DNA of 33,894 bases from Rhizophagus sp. LPA8_4_AMF (GCA_021464525.1 JADRCO010000433.1:1-33894); one strand, 5' to 3'. Numbered from the stretch's first letter, positions 1 through 11,200 are shown. Numbers and translations are program-made. Notes: a model not told the origin generated them from the letters alone.

Positions 1-599
1 AATTTTTTTTATTAAGTAATTTGCATGGGGTAGCAGAATTCTGAAAACTGCGATAATACTACTCCATTTTCATCTGTAAAATTGGTACATTAACGTGATC
101 ACGAAACTTGTTGATACTGTTGAATGATATCCAACCGTTATTTTACATATTTTTTAATTGGTTGCCAGCCCGCATGTGCCAATACAATAGTAAATTTAGG
201 TATTCGGCATGGATTTAGTTTCACAGCCAACTTTTTTTTCATTCCAAATACTCTTAATCAAAGAACCCCAAAATACTAAGAAAACAGGTTCTCTAGTATT
301 AAGTGAAAGATGCAAAAATCCCAAAAATGAGTAATCTCTTTTGGAATATTTGAGTTATCCGGTTTTACATGGCTTTTCTAATGTAGAGCTGTCCAGGAAA
401 ATCCGCGGGAATAGGAATGACTTAATTATTCATATACTTGTATTTCAGGTAATCTGTTGTGCATTTTTAAATACATTAACGTTAGTGATATTTTATTTTA
501 AATATAACCAAATGCATTTAGACTAACTCAATAAAGCTCTTTATAGCCTGTAGGCAGTCTTTTGTATTTTAAGATTTAATTCGATAAGATCAACAAGTT
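1..599. other. AT-rich non-coding stretch
   Basis: No coding-looking frame, RNA gene or clear repeat was recognised. An open frame at 341-526 (plus) starts only at a TTG and has no family resemblance. It may be the 3' flank of the relic that ends at 600. Confidence 0.4.
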
Positions 600-759
600 T
601 TATTTCAGTAAACTTGCGTCCATATCTTTCAAAAGACCAGCATCATATGAATGTACTATTAATGATTCCAAAAGACATGACTCATTCGCAGTAGTAATGT
701 CTTGAAATTGAGCCCAATGGGTTTCAATGAATTGCAGCTCATGGCAAATATAAGTTCGT
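600..759 (-). pseudogene. Coding-looking relic exon, family not recognised
   Basis: On the minus strand a frame of about 52 codons ends at TAA 600-602 and starts just after an AG at 760-761 that could be a splice acceptor. Its composition is protein-like, not random: it reads CHELQFIETHWAQFQD, then ITTANESCLLESLIVHSYDAG, before a short tail. No ATG lies in the segment, and no upstream exon was found among the AT-rich DNA to the right. It is either the last exon of a decayed gene or an isolated fragment. I do not recognise the family and assign no function. Confidence 0.4.
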
Positions 760-930
760 CTTTTTATATATATAGATTTATTATCAATTCATAATTAAAT
801 TTTTCAATTTTTGCCAATTTTTATTATAAAAAGCAAAAGTGAATCACAATTCTACCTTTACTACCTTTTAAGTTTAGAAAATTATTAATCATGGCAATTT
901 AAAAATGTTCTCTTAATTTATTAAATGAAG

Positions 931-1590
931 TCATATAATTTTCCAAAGTATTGTCTTTAAAATAGTGGCATCAACTCCATTAGGATTATGTATAGAAGTA
1001 TTACTTGAAGAAATATAGGGAATAGGAGTTACTTTAGCATTATTGAATAATATGGTCGCCATTTGAGATGTTTGTGAAATTGATGTTACAGATGGAATTC
1101 ATGTATCATGAAGGTTATGATAATCAATCAATGCAACCAGTAAGAAGATTATTAAACTATATAATAAAATATGTTAAAATCGCAAAATTTTTTTTTTATT
1201 AAATAATTAACTTTAATTTAAGAATAAACTTAAATGGCTGTTAATATATGTGCGAACAATTGATTATGATTGTCTGCATTTTCTTTAACATATTATAAAA
1301 AGTTTGATACGTTGAACTTATTCCTATATTAGCTAAAGTGTTGATGCCATTTTTCGAGGTTCCAGATCCTACCATAAGAAGTCCTATTGCAGTTTTCGTT
1401 CCACCAACTTGCTTATTACGTAATGCTGTCATTTGATAGCATAATATCATCACTTTTTGCCTAAGCATTTGTTTTGTTGCATGGTTTTTTTTGTGTTGGA
1501 TTCATAGATTTCAATTAGCTCCACAAACTTTATCGGATCAGAAATAAGTAAATTGACTTCTTTTTGGTGTTGATAAAGTAAATTGGTCAT
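931..1590 (-). pseudogene. Decayed repeat-family gene (DUF6589-like, tentative)
   Basis: Three minus-strand frames together resemble one large, multicopy, uncharacterised protein family of Rhizophagus-type genomes. From ATG 1590 the first piece ends in a stop near the A-rich tract at 1470. A second frame (1241-1468) carries ALRNKQVGGTKTAIGLLM and TLANIGISSTYQTFYN. After another shift and an AT-rich gap, the third frame runs from about 1150 to the stop at 931-933. It contains IDYHNLHDT, an internal stop at about 1101, and NTSIHNPNGVD. The order LCYxMxxLRNK ... TLANIGIS ... IDxYHxIH ... IHNP is what I remember of DUF6589-like proteins, so the name is tentative. At least two frame shifts and one stop make it non-functional. 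Confidence 0.45.
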
Positions 1591-2944
1591 GCGAGCTACA
1601 ATTTTTTATTTTTTTTAATCTTTTTTTCGTCTTGATCACCAAAGAACTATGAAAATCTTACGGGTTCTATCTATATTTAACGTTATTAATAATAATGCTA
1701 TATTCTAACGCTTCAAATGACCCAAATGACTGGTCACGTGTATTGGACATAAATGCTAGTCCGCATTTAAAAATTACATCATGATTCTGGCCAAAATTAT
1801 TAATTATATCACGTGATAATATAATTTGTAATTCTGGCGTGCATCATAAATTTGGCCTGAATTAATTTAGCACAGATTTAACTGGGTCATTTTAAAATGC
1901 CCAAATGATCTGCATCACTGCTAGTATATAACATTGCCATAAGTCGAAGACTCCTGTAATTTAGTTATATTCTCTCAATTCATTGTGTGTATTATTTATC
2001 TCCATATGCTAAGTTTTTCTTTTTCAACTAATTTCCAAATGTTTATTTAATCTTTAGCATAAACCAACATATGTTACACATCATACTCTATATTATTTGG
2101 CAAAAAGTCTCACAGTTACTGTATGAGTATATACTTAAAGTAGAAAGGGATTATTTGCGACTTTTTTAAATGATCCGGTAAACGTTAATAATTATTAATC
2201 CGATATTCAAATTCTTTTATCGATCTAAACCTATTTTCTAAAGAAGCTTAGTATGTGTCAATGTAACCTTGTTTTATTTTTTTAATGGGTTTTTTCCACG
2301 GGTTTTCAACATTTTTTTTTTTACAAATATCATTTCTCTTTTGGATTCATATTAATCATGTGGATTGGTAGCCAACTCCGGATATTAAACGATGAAAGAA
2401 AAAATGTATAATGACGTATATAATTAGATAAAATTGTTAAAATGCCGAAATATGAATGCATGTTGTACAATACTATTGTCCGGCGAAGCGTGACTGTTCG
2501 AATTGTCTGCACTTCGGTAATTTACGTATTTTTGATACACGTGATAGTGGATCTTTATCATTATTTTGCATCATCAAATGACAATCAAGTAAATCAATAA
2601 CGACTTTAATCTTATTTTAAGCAATATATAATGAATTTAAATTAAAAATAACACAGTAAATACTAGGTTGAAATAAATCAGCTTATTTGGATTTATTCTT
2701 TATTTCATATATATGGTTTTCTTAATGCTAATTATGGACTAATATATATATATTTTTTAAAAAAAGTCCCGATTTTACAATAAATCATAATGTGATGTAA
2801 ATTATTACCACCTCAAATAATATAAAAAGTGTTTGTGATTTCCGATTTCGATTATATATGTTTTACATAAATCTTAAATTGTCGATATAATTGCATAAAA
2901 AAAAATTGGCTTAAAATGTTATTATCAAATCCGGTATTCGGATT
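1591..2944. other. Gene-free stretch with a partly palindromic segment
   Basis: No gene was recognised. The part at about 1720-1920 is rich in inverted words. CAAATGACCCAAATG is answered by an inverted GGGTCATTTTAAAATGCCC. ATTCTGGCCAAAATTA is answered by an inverted copy at about 1850-1866. A central ATCACGTGAT lies near 1809. The right end reads GCATCACTG (1912-1920), which matches the CAGTGATG terminus of the MITE at 2945, so this may be a truncated relative. Confidence 0.35.
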
Positions 2945-3136
2945 CAGTGATGGGAAATTCCGGTTTCCAATGAAAATTTTACTGGAAACTGGAATCTGGA
3001 AAATTGGAATTTTGATTCCATATTGATTCCAATGGCTTTTGGAATCTGGAAATTTGATTCCAGTGCTTTAAAAAGCACTGGAATCAATCTGGAATACATG
3101 TTTCCAGTTTCCAGATTCCAGTAAATGCCAACACTG
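2945..3136. mobile_element. hAT-like MITE, 192 bp, with perfect 8-bp TSD
   Basis: The element begins CAGTGATGGGA and ends TGCCAACACTG, giving inverted termini that match at 9 of 11 positions. It is flanked on both sides by the identical 8-mer TTCGGATT (2937-2944 and 3137-3144). An 8-bp target duplication and CAG-G type termini are hallmarks of the hAT superfamily. There is no coding capacity. The interior is built almost entirely from the words TGGAATC, CTGGAAA and TTCCAG in both orientations, including a hairpin CAGTGCTTTAAAAAGCACTG at about 3061-3080. It is a non-autonomous copy, and the transposase source is not proven. Confidence 0.8.
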
Positions 3137-3335
3137 TTCGGATTTGGTTCTAAGAAAAAAAAATCCGATTTATCAATAAATAAACGAGTATTGATATAAA
3201 GAAACGAAATTCCCGATTGTAAATTGTAATTCTCTAATTAGAAATAAAGAATTGTTTAAACGTGTGTAAATTTACGAAAAAAAAATGATATGGTAATTTA
3301 ACGTTTTCATGAGGAATAGCTTAAAAAATTCAATA

Positions 3336-4704
3336 TTAAATAATGTTGGAATCTAATGGACGGCTATAATAGATGGCTTTTTCATGACATAATAAAGACT
3401 GAAGACTTAACTTTTCCAAATTTACGAATGGGACATCAGTATCATCAAACTGACTTGATAAATCGGAAATCCAATTTCCTAAACATTCGAAAATGTGGGA
3501 TGCCGTTGGTCTACTTGACGGACTAGCATTTAAACATTGTAGCATTAATTTAGAGAAAACAAGTGGGGTTCCACTAACAACACTTGGTCTTAATCCTGAG
3601 CAAATTTGTTGTACGAGTTGTGAATCATGAGGTCTATCACAATAAGGACGACCCCAGCTGATAGCATCCACATGATCATACCAAAACTATAGATATCTGA
3701 TTCTTTGGTTGGTGTATTTCTATCAAAGACCTCAGGTGCAACAAAAGGTATTACGCCGTAAATTTGTGTAGATATTTGTTTATCGACAGGTCCATGTAAT
3801 CCAGTATCAGCGATTTTAACATCAATTGAATTTGCTTTACTTTCAACTAATACATTTCCTCCATGTAAATGTCCATGAATGAGATTATGTTCATGAATAA
3901 CATTAAGGCCCGCAGATATTGACCGTAACGTAGCTATTATATCTCTCCAGCAAAGAACTCCCATAGATTCATCGAGATACGAATATAAGTTTCCATTTTT
4001 ATAATATCCTAAAACGAACATATAACATGATGCTGGAACTTTGGTTATACCGAAACAATTCGCAAGTGCCCCATTTTGTAAGAATTTGTAATATCTGTAC
4101 AACTATTTTTTTTTTAAGTAAGTGAGAAAAAAAGAAAAAGAAAATTGAATTAAAAATTATTCTATTAAATAGATTTTAATAAGTGTTTATATTAAAGCGA
4201 ATGTTATTATGGTTATTTATTTAAAATTCGCTTTGAAGGGCCATTCAAGTAAAATTTATGGTTCTTAAAATTCGTCAATAAGATGCTTTTATTTTGTATA
4301 CTTACTTGATTTATGAAATCTTGACTCATATTTTGAGAATTATCTAAGCGCTTTAATGCAACCTTAATTGGACCAGTACGAGTCCATATTTCAGCTTCTT
4401 CGTCAAGATTCCATCTTGGGCCTTCCATCCATACTGCTGAATAAATTGAGCTGAAAGCACCTCGTTTATTAATATTTTCAATCAAGTCGAATTGGTCAAA
4501 ATTAATCCATTCAAGATAATCCATACTCTCTTTAGCATTTAACTGAGTATATTTGATAAGTTCATCTATATTAGTGTTTCCACTAGACCAATTACGAAAA
4601 TTATCTTTTAAAAATGCAATATCGCAATTTTTACACCATGCTGCTGCTGTTCGTTGTCGTGTGCATTCGATACACTTATCGTATGTCGTTCTGGATCCAG
4701 ACAT
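3336..4704 (-). CDS. Cys4 TKL-like kinase gene, predicted pseudokinase, one frame lesion
   Basis: Exon 1 runs from ATG 4704 to 4306 and exon 2 from 4102 to the stop at 3336-3338. The 203-nt intron between them has donor GTAAGT and acceptor TAG, phase 0. Residues 11-27 hold a C-x2-C ... C-x2-C knuckle. A linker with NFRNWSSGN follows, then the kinase domain: glycine loop NKRGAFSSIY (no full GxGxxG) and VAIK-type lysine K118 (KVALKRL). The catalytic loop reads LIHGHLHGGNVLV, so HRD is HGH and the base Asp is missing; DFG is DTG. APE (FVAPEVF) and DIYSFGMIMW are kept. The tail ends HEKAIYYSRPLDSN. Near 3645-3655, beside a CCCC run, the frame shifts by one base between LSAG and RPYCDRPHD. That is either a young pseudogene or a sequence error. 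It is likely a catalytically dead member of the expanded family. Confidence 0.8.
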
Positions 4705-5084
4705 TTTGAAGCACTCGCAATATTTTTTAAGAATGAGAGTAAACTCATTATTTCGGCTTTTTATAAGTATTTTACAGGCGTTCCCATTTATTTAAAGACT
4801 ATTTTGACGATCATCTGTACATTAAATTATGGTATCATATGTCAAAATGATTAGGTTCTATTGACACTAGCCTATAGATGTATCCTAGTATTAAATAGTT
4901 ATTGGATAGATATCAGTTGAAGACAAATATCTCCCATTAAATAACTGAATTATGTCATTAGTAATACTGCAGTGACCAATAGGAATTAATACAACTAATA
5001 GTGATTTCAATGTTAGATGTCTCGTAAATATCGGTCATTAAAATCTCGCATATTCCTAAATCCTAATTGACTGAACAGTAATTA

Positions 5085-5190
5085 ATATTAACAGAGTCTA
5101 ATTGACGATTGAAATATAGTTGACAAATTCGTGGCATAATAAACTTCTAAATTTAGCTTCTCTAAACTTGCGAAAAGTAGTAGTTTTTAG
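5085..5190 (-). pseudogene. Relic of a second kinase C-terminal tail
   Basis: The minus strand reads FREAKFRSLLCHEFVNYIS and then, after a small frame shift near 5110, RQLDSVN. This parallels the tail of the kinase gene at 3336-4704, which reads LEKLSLQSLLCHEKAIYYSR and then PLDSN. The match covers about 30 residues and then fades into AT-rich DNA. It suggests an older tandem copy of the neighbouring gene, of which only the last part is still readable. Confidence 0.6.
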
Positions 5191-6665
5191 CATCGTTATT
5201 CCGTAAACGTCAAAATGATTAAGTATACACTTTTGTTTTATGACAAAATTGTCTTCTACAATGAGATTTATTATTTCACCAATAGAGATATGTTTAATGT
5301 ATTTCATATAAATAATGATCGACAATCACCTGATCACAGTTTAATGTAATAAACTTGATTTCCATGTGGTCATTCATGCGCAGATTCTATTGGACTAAAG
5401 ATAAATTTTAAAAGTATGATAATATGATAATTTAAAAAAGGAGGAATTAGATCAACTTTAAGAGGCAACTAATAATAAATCAATAATATTTTCTATTTCA
5501 GATTTCATATAGATTCATACGATAATAAGAAAAATAAGTTAAAAAATTTAAAGTTCAGAAGCGTAGCATTCTTACCCAAATGAATTTATCCATGTCAAGT
5601 ATTGTCTTTAATTAAAACTATTATTTATTTTTTCGACACACACACGGCTGATTTTAAAAGTTAGTTAAGCTCTATTAGTAATATGTATAATTTTATTGAA
5701 ATTAAAACTCTGGTTATCTCTTAAATCTTAAATTTTTCTTATTGTATTTACAAGTCAGAAATTTTTAAGATTTTTAATAAAAGTTATATTTTGTTTATAT
5801 GTTGTATTTCCTTTTCTTTCCCTTTATTGGTCATTATTTTCAAGATTTTATTACAATTTTTTCTTTTTTTTTAAAAAAAATGTTTTTATAAATAATGATC
5901 GACAAGACGACAACCACCTGATCACAATATTATTAGTTTAATGCTAAAGAATATGCTAAACTTTTATCATAAAACATTAAATAGGTAAAATAATTAAATA
6001 ACCTAAAATTATTTGTTGATTGATTGCCTCTTTTTTCTGGAGGTTGTACAATTTCTATTACGAGGGAAGTTCCTTATACGAGCGATTTTAAAAAAGTTTT
6101 CTTTGTAATGGAATGACAAAGAATTATTTATAAAAAGATTACTATTGACTATTAATAAATGAGAAAAATACGACGGGTATTTTAAAAGATCCAGATTTCG
6201 GTCAACCTTTAGGAAATATTATCTATCTCTTAATAATTTTTTTTTTTTTTTTAAGGAAAAATTCACGTTCTTACGGTAAATTTGCCTTTGACTTCAATGC
6301 AAACCCCGAACTTCATAAGTAGTATTTTAAAAAATTTTGTCCTTTGTCTATTTAAATAAGTCTTACAATAAATTACTAGAAATGTCTGCGGTATAAGAAA
6401 AAGCTTTTACCTAGAATGTTATTTCTGATTCTTTAATTATTATAAAATATTTAATCATTTGAAATTACTAAATAAAATAAATCTATTATAATTTATTTAA
6501 AGCAATGATTGTGCATGTCCAGAAATTCTGTGCATGAGTATTTGGCAGTAAAAGGAAAAATTATAACGAATCTTCCATTCTTCTATGAAGAACATCGAGT
6601 ATACAAAATTTTATAGGAAATTTAGTAATTAATAAATCACGGCATCAATAACTGGTATATAATAA
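5191..6665. other. Gene-free stretch with a short dispersed duplicate
   Basis: No gene was seen. A segment at 5307-5345 (TATAAATAATGATCGACAA, then CACCTGATCACA and TTAATG) recurs with small insertions at 5887-5942. Homopolymer T runs are common. Confidence 0.4.
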
Positions 6666-6741
6666 TTATTGGGTAGGGAGGTTGAAATATACCCGAACTG
6701 CGAAGCAGTTCGGATGATATTTTAACCACCATACCCAATAA
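6666..6741. repeat. Fold-back element with nested hairpin
   Basis: The 25-nt arms 6666-6690 and 6717-6741 are inverted copies with three mismatches (TTATTGGGTAGGGAGG versus TTATTGGGTATGGTGG at their outer parts). At the centre is a perfect 9-bp stem, CCGAACTGC-GAA-GCAGTTCGG (6693-6713). Similarity between the flanks extends weakly outward to about 6652 and 6757 (CTG..ATAATA). It is consistent with a small fold-back MITE. No target duplication could be fixed. Confidence 0.6.
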
Positions 6742-7100
6742 CTGTGTTATTATGCAGACGTCCAAGATCATGTTTCTAATAAATAAACTATTTAAGCTTA
6801 TTTATTAGCACAGAAAACAATGGAAATTTTCCTATAAAAGGTTAATATATGTGATATTTAATTCAAATGACGTAATGCGTCAAAAATATCAAAGATATTT
6901 ATGCAATAATAATTTATCTAAAAAATACAAACTATTTGGCTGCATAATAAGCCGGTATAATTAATAATGTAAAGAAAAGTTAGTTATAAAATAATATAAT
7001 TTGTTGATTTGTAATCAGCGAATATTTATTTAATATTCTTTTTGAAATATTATTTACATATAACGGATATTCCTTATCAATCTACTCCTTACCTCGTGAT

Positions 7101-7206
7101 TAGGGATGGCGTTCGGGCGGCAAAAGTATCGGACTTGACCCTCCTGATGGCATCATCTTGACTCCCCCTGTTATAAAATATATTATACGCCCGTCCCCAT
7201 CCCCTA
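7101..7206. mobile_element. Small hAT-like MITE candidate (106 bp)
   Basis: The left end TAGGGATGGCGTTCGGGCG and the inverted right end TAGGGGATGGGGACGGGCG are similar. A 6-bp word CGTGAT abuts the left end (7095-7100) and reappears one base beyond the right end (7208-7213). The interior is more GC-rich than its surroundings. TAG-G termini fit the hAT type, but the target duplication is imperfect. Confidence 0.5.
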
Positions 7207-7537
7207 CCGTGATGCCATCAATTTTCTTTAGGTCCAAAAAAACTGGTACACAAGAAGAGAAGTTTTTTTAAATAAAATAAAAATGTTTTTTAAAAAAAAA
7301 TATTAAAGAAAATCTTATGTAAAAAAATTTCAAAAAGCTGGATTATAATCCTGAATTTAGAATAACTATTTTAACTGGTTAAACAGAATCTAATCAGATA
7401 ACTGCTCTAAAATAAAACACGATAAAACTAAAAAAAAAATAAAGTACCTAATAACAACTCAACAAAAAATCGTTAATAGTGTACATAAAACTTTTTATAA
7501 TTACAATCAAAAAAATTTTATTTTGATATTGTAATAG

Positions 7538-7830
7538 ATTTGCTCAAATCCGCAAAATTGTTGATGTGACAGAAGTGAAGGATGAAGATTTTTTAAAGGG
7601 CATTGCTCAGAATGTCATACATCTTGAATCAGCTTTATCAAACCGTAAGCGTAAAGTAAGTGAGATAGAAGAGGGAATATTTGTGGGTAAGGTAATCAGA
7701 ATTATTACAGATGCGAAAAAATGGTATTTTACGACCAAGATAGGCTGAATTCAAGCTATTAAATTGTCGTGTATGATAGTAATATTATGAAAGGTATGGT
7801 TGAAAGAGGTCTTGGCCGTATTGCTTGATT
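7538..7830 (+). pseudogene. Coding-looking relic, unrecognised
   Basis: After a possible acceptor TAG (7535-7537) the plus strand reads IRKIVDVTEVKDEDFLKGIA, then QNVIHLESALSNRKRKVSEI, with protein-like composition. Frame continuity is lost after about 7745, and a second frame gives VYDSNIMKGMVERGLGRIA before a stop near 7827. It has no ATG of its own. It could be an upstream exon of the decayed gene at 8137-8498 or an independent fragment. The family is not recognised. Confidence 0.35.
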
Positions 7831-7942
7831 ATTAAACAAGGTACAAAAACCAGATTCAGAAATAAAAGGGTAAGGTCATCAGATGATCTTGCGACAAAAA
7901 CGAATTAGAATTTAGGAATAGATAGGCTATGATTACAACTTC

Positions 7943-7943
<1 letters not shown>

Positions 7944-7986
<43 letters not shown>

Positions 7987-7994
7987 TTTTTCCC

Positions 7995-8026
<32 letters not shown>
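7944..8026. repeat. Long T homopolymer tracts
   Basis: Two long runs of T (about 35 and 28) are separated by a short A7T5C4 spacer. These could be slippage products or the poly(A) of a minus-strand retro-insertion. No retrotransposon coding sequence is visible beside them. Confidence 0.6.
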
Positions 8027-8028
<2 letters not shown>

Positions 8029-8136
8029 ATGTAACAAAAGCTACGTCCCGAATCTTTGTATTTTTTTTTTAATTTCACGTATTAGTAAAATTTTTTTCTT
8101 GGAAAAAACTATTAACATTGTTAATAATCAGTCAGA

Positions 8137-8498
8137 AAGGCCAAAAATGCCGAGTTTTCCGAACTTGGAAAGAAGGTTACGGCCAGGAATGCGGAGCTTC
8201 TAAAGCAGATTATGGAAGAGAATGTCCGGTGTGATGCTGCTTAAGGTTAGAATCAAGGATCTAGAAAATGCTGAGCTTAACAGTTAAAGATAGAGTCACG
8301 AAATTAAAACAGGAGCAGTTACAGAGTAGTGATAATACTCCTAACAACAATTCATCTAACTTCAATTTAGTTGCAGACCATCATAGAAAATCATTGGAGG
8401 ATAAAGAGATGGATGATTTCTTGGGAAAGGTATGTAAGAAAAGTATTGATAATGATATTAGGAGGACCCGGACATATATGAAACAACTCATAATTTGA
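8137..8498 (+). pseudogene. Decayed coiled-coil gene of a Rhizophagus repeat family
   Basis: Three frames in sequence read as one coiled-coil protein. The first, starting at 8137, gives KAKNAEFSELGKKVTARNAE and then LLKQIMEEN. The second gives IKDLENAELNS near 8253-8285. The third, open to 8498, gives TKLKQEQLQ, DNTPNNNSSNFN and KSLEDKEMDDFLGKV. Proteins with this order (heptad-rich AEFSELEAKNAEL, then NNSSNFN, then KSLEDKExDxFLDEVxKKSVSDEIRxRxREKK) are, as I recall, very common in Rhizophagus genomes and largely uncharacterised. Two frame shifts and internal stops at 8242-8250 show decay. The ATG at 8268 is only a frame artefact and not a real start. Confidence 0.5.
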
Positions 8499-8695
8499 CT
8501 TTACTAATAGAGAATTAATTCGATTTTAATTAATCTATTTGATATAATTTGTAATTCATAATATTTTATTAGCATATCTGAATACTGTTACGTGAATATA
8601 GGTCATGTGATTGATGATCTAATAATCATGTGACTGACGATCATGTTACAAATGTTACGAATGTTTGATATGTTTAACATATTTAACATATGCAA

Positions 8696-8794
8696 CATAT
8701 TAAATATATAGCATATATTTAACATATTAAACATATAGCACATATTTAACATATTACATATATAGCATATATTAAACATATGTAATATATTAGG
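8696..8794. repeat. 27-bp minisatellite (about 3.6 copies)
   Basis: Exact 27-bp periods start at 8696, 8723 and 8750, with a partial copy at 8777. The consensus begins AACATATTAAACATATAGCA and continues with a short A/T-rich end. A degenerate half unit precedes at about 8678. The words ACATAT and TATATG make every unit nearly self-complementary. The minus-strand frame through it (8603-8800) is a by-product of the repeat. Confidence 0.7.
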
Positions 8795-11200
8795 TAGCAT
8801 TTAGTGTAGCTTAATTTTTATATAAATAGAGCATTTATTTAACGATGTAAAAACAGATAATTTCTAGATGATTTGTTTGAATCTAATAAAGCATTTATTA
8901 GGGAAGTTATCTCGTTGTTTAGTTTAAGTTTTGTTATGTTGTAAATCAATATTTGCGTCTGAGTGTATATGCTTGTGTATGCATTACCGTATTCGCATCT
9001 GATTGAGTTTACATTTGTTTTATTGTGTTACATTCGTAAATTGATCGACAGTGATATATTTATTAGTATTTTAATATAGTTTATTTCACTACGCGTTTAC
9101 CGTCATTTATAATTCCTTCTGCTTACCATATACATATACGCTTATTTTTATAAGCATTAAAGAACTGGCTTTAACAATACCATGTTTAGAAATCAGCATT
9201 CTTTCAAAGTTAAAAAATGAAAACACTAAGTAATGTTTAAATTTTAAAAATTTGTTATTATTTTCAGATGAAATAAAAAATATCTATCAAAATAATTACA
9301 ATTTATGTGACTATCTCGCAATATGTTCGTTTATACTATGCTTTTTCAAAATGTAACAAATAACATATGAAAATAATAATAATTAAAAATCATATTTATT
9401 CTAAATAAAAATCAGCCGCAGAAGAATTTTCACACGTCAAAATGCTTTAAAATTTTCGATTACTTACGATAATTAAATTAGTTGGTTTTAGAAACCGATG
9501 GGTCAATAGTGACTGTTACCATAAATAGCGATATTTGTTTGCTGAAGCAGATAATTTTCATCTAGCCTTATTAACAGTTATAAAATATATATTTGTAGCG
9601 TAACGATTTTCGCAAATTATTCGTGATACGGCATTTGATTGGTATCCATTCACTGCCTTAATACAAGAAATTTAAAACTTGTTTTTAGTAAAATGTCGAC
9701 CGCCAAGTTCGCAAATGATTTCTAATATTATTTTCCCATTTACTGTTAAAAAAAAATCATATAATATTTAGCAATAACCAATTTTTTTTTTGTACGATAA
9801 TAGTAATCAGTCAACAGTTTAATACTTTAATCACAATGAAAACCTGAAATAAAGTTTGATTGTATATATTAAGTGTAATTAATCTTAATTGACTATTAAA
9901 TGATTTTTTATTCGAAGGGGAGTATGAAATCCGAAGTATACGAGCAGATAGGTTCGTGCATATGTAAATTTTTTTCTCTAGTTTCGTGATCATACTATGA
10001 TCTACCATTTCACTGCAATAATAACATTAGATAAGTATTTGGGTTGCTCCTGCGTTCTTTGATAATATTAATACATTCCCTGGTCTAGGAATGAAAACTA
10101 TTCCTCGTAAAATCATGACCATGACTCCACGAGTGAAGGCTTCGTTAGTGTATCTTTCTAATGTAACCAATATGGTTAAATATTTTTTCCATGAATTCCA
10201 CACAAATTCTACGAATTCCTGTCATTCTGTATTCACATAATTAATCGCCAACGTAATAAAACTAACTAAAGATGGTAAACTCATTTTTTATCACTATCGA
10301 ATATAAAGAATTCTCGGATTTCAAAAATACATAGAATTCTTTGAATTCTAGATTATTTTTTCTCGCATATAGAGTATTCATTAGGTATATGAGTAACTCG
10401 GCATTACCATCTTTTCACCCACATTATACAGCACAGCTCAACCAACTTCCACACTTTACTAAAAATAACATATGGCGACGCTTCACTACTCGGAAATATC
10501 CACTAACAGAGTAGTATTCATCCTGAAGTGGAAGAATTATTGAATCGGTAGGTATTCAATTATACAAAGAAAAAGGATCATCAACGGTAGAAAACTACTG
10601 CAAATACGATCCCAGATGGAGCTGATACTCTTAATAGGTTAGTTTTATTCGAACAGACTCTTTCTGAACGAGAAAAAGAGATAACTAATCGTGAAATTTA
10701 AACCAAAAAAATAAAATTCATTCATACTTTAATTGCGAAGTGTCCCGTCCGACTTCAATAATAACACTTCTTTCAAACTACGATAGATCGGTTTCTTTTT
10801 AACGAGTTCATAACGTAGAAAATAGTAAGACAACTTGGGTGGTCGGAGTGAGGAAAAGTTATACGTGAAATCGTACGACCACTCATACGACCTAATAATT
10901 ACGTAACATTAATTTACCTTTTTTTAATAAATACCCTGAGAATCGAAGAATGAGAAATGATAATCATTTTTTTTCATGTAAAGATGATAAATTGCTTTTT
11001 ACTATGCTTATTAATTTTTTGTTAAAAGTATCTATATTATTGCTGTGTTACGTCACATAAGCCACCAAAAGTTTATGCAAGAGTCTGTCAAGAGTATATT
11101 GTCACGATGTATCCAGAAAGATATTTATATACCTTAACGGCTCTAGTTTTCTCAAAATTTCTCTAAAATATCCTTTTATCATTACAGAAATATAATCGAA
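8795..11200. other. Long gene-poor stretch
   Basis: No gene was recognised over 2.4 kb. The plus-strand segment 10591-10701 is the only part with protein-like wording: NTIPDGADTLNRLVLFEQTL, then SEREKEITNREI and a stop. It may be a coiled-coil relic. Between about 10190 and 10350 GAATTC occurs several times with related half-words (CGAATTCC, AGAATTCT), resembling the word-repeat interiors of the MITEs elsewhere, but no termini were found. Confidence 0.35.

Noticed and set aside
3636-3660. A very short intron that would remove the kinase frame lesion
   Set aside because: The only GT...AG pair there is about 19 nt apart, much shorter than the 67-203 nt introns seen in the window, and it would delete conserved residues.
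8603-8800. Minus-strand frame rich in Asn, Met, Leu and Ile
   Set aside because: It is produced by the 27-bp minisatellite and has no start context or family match.
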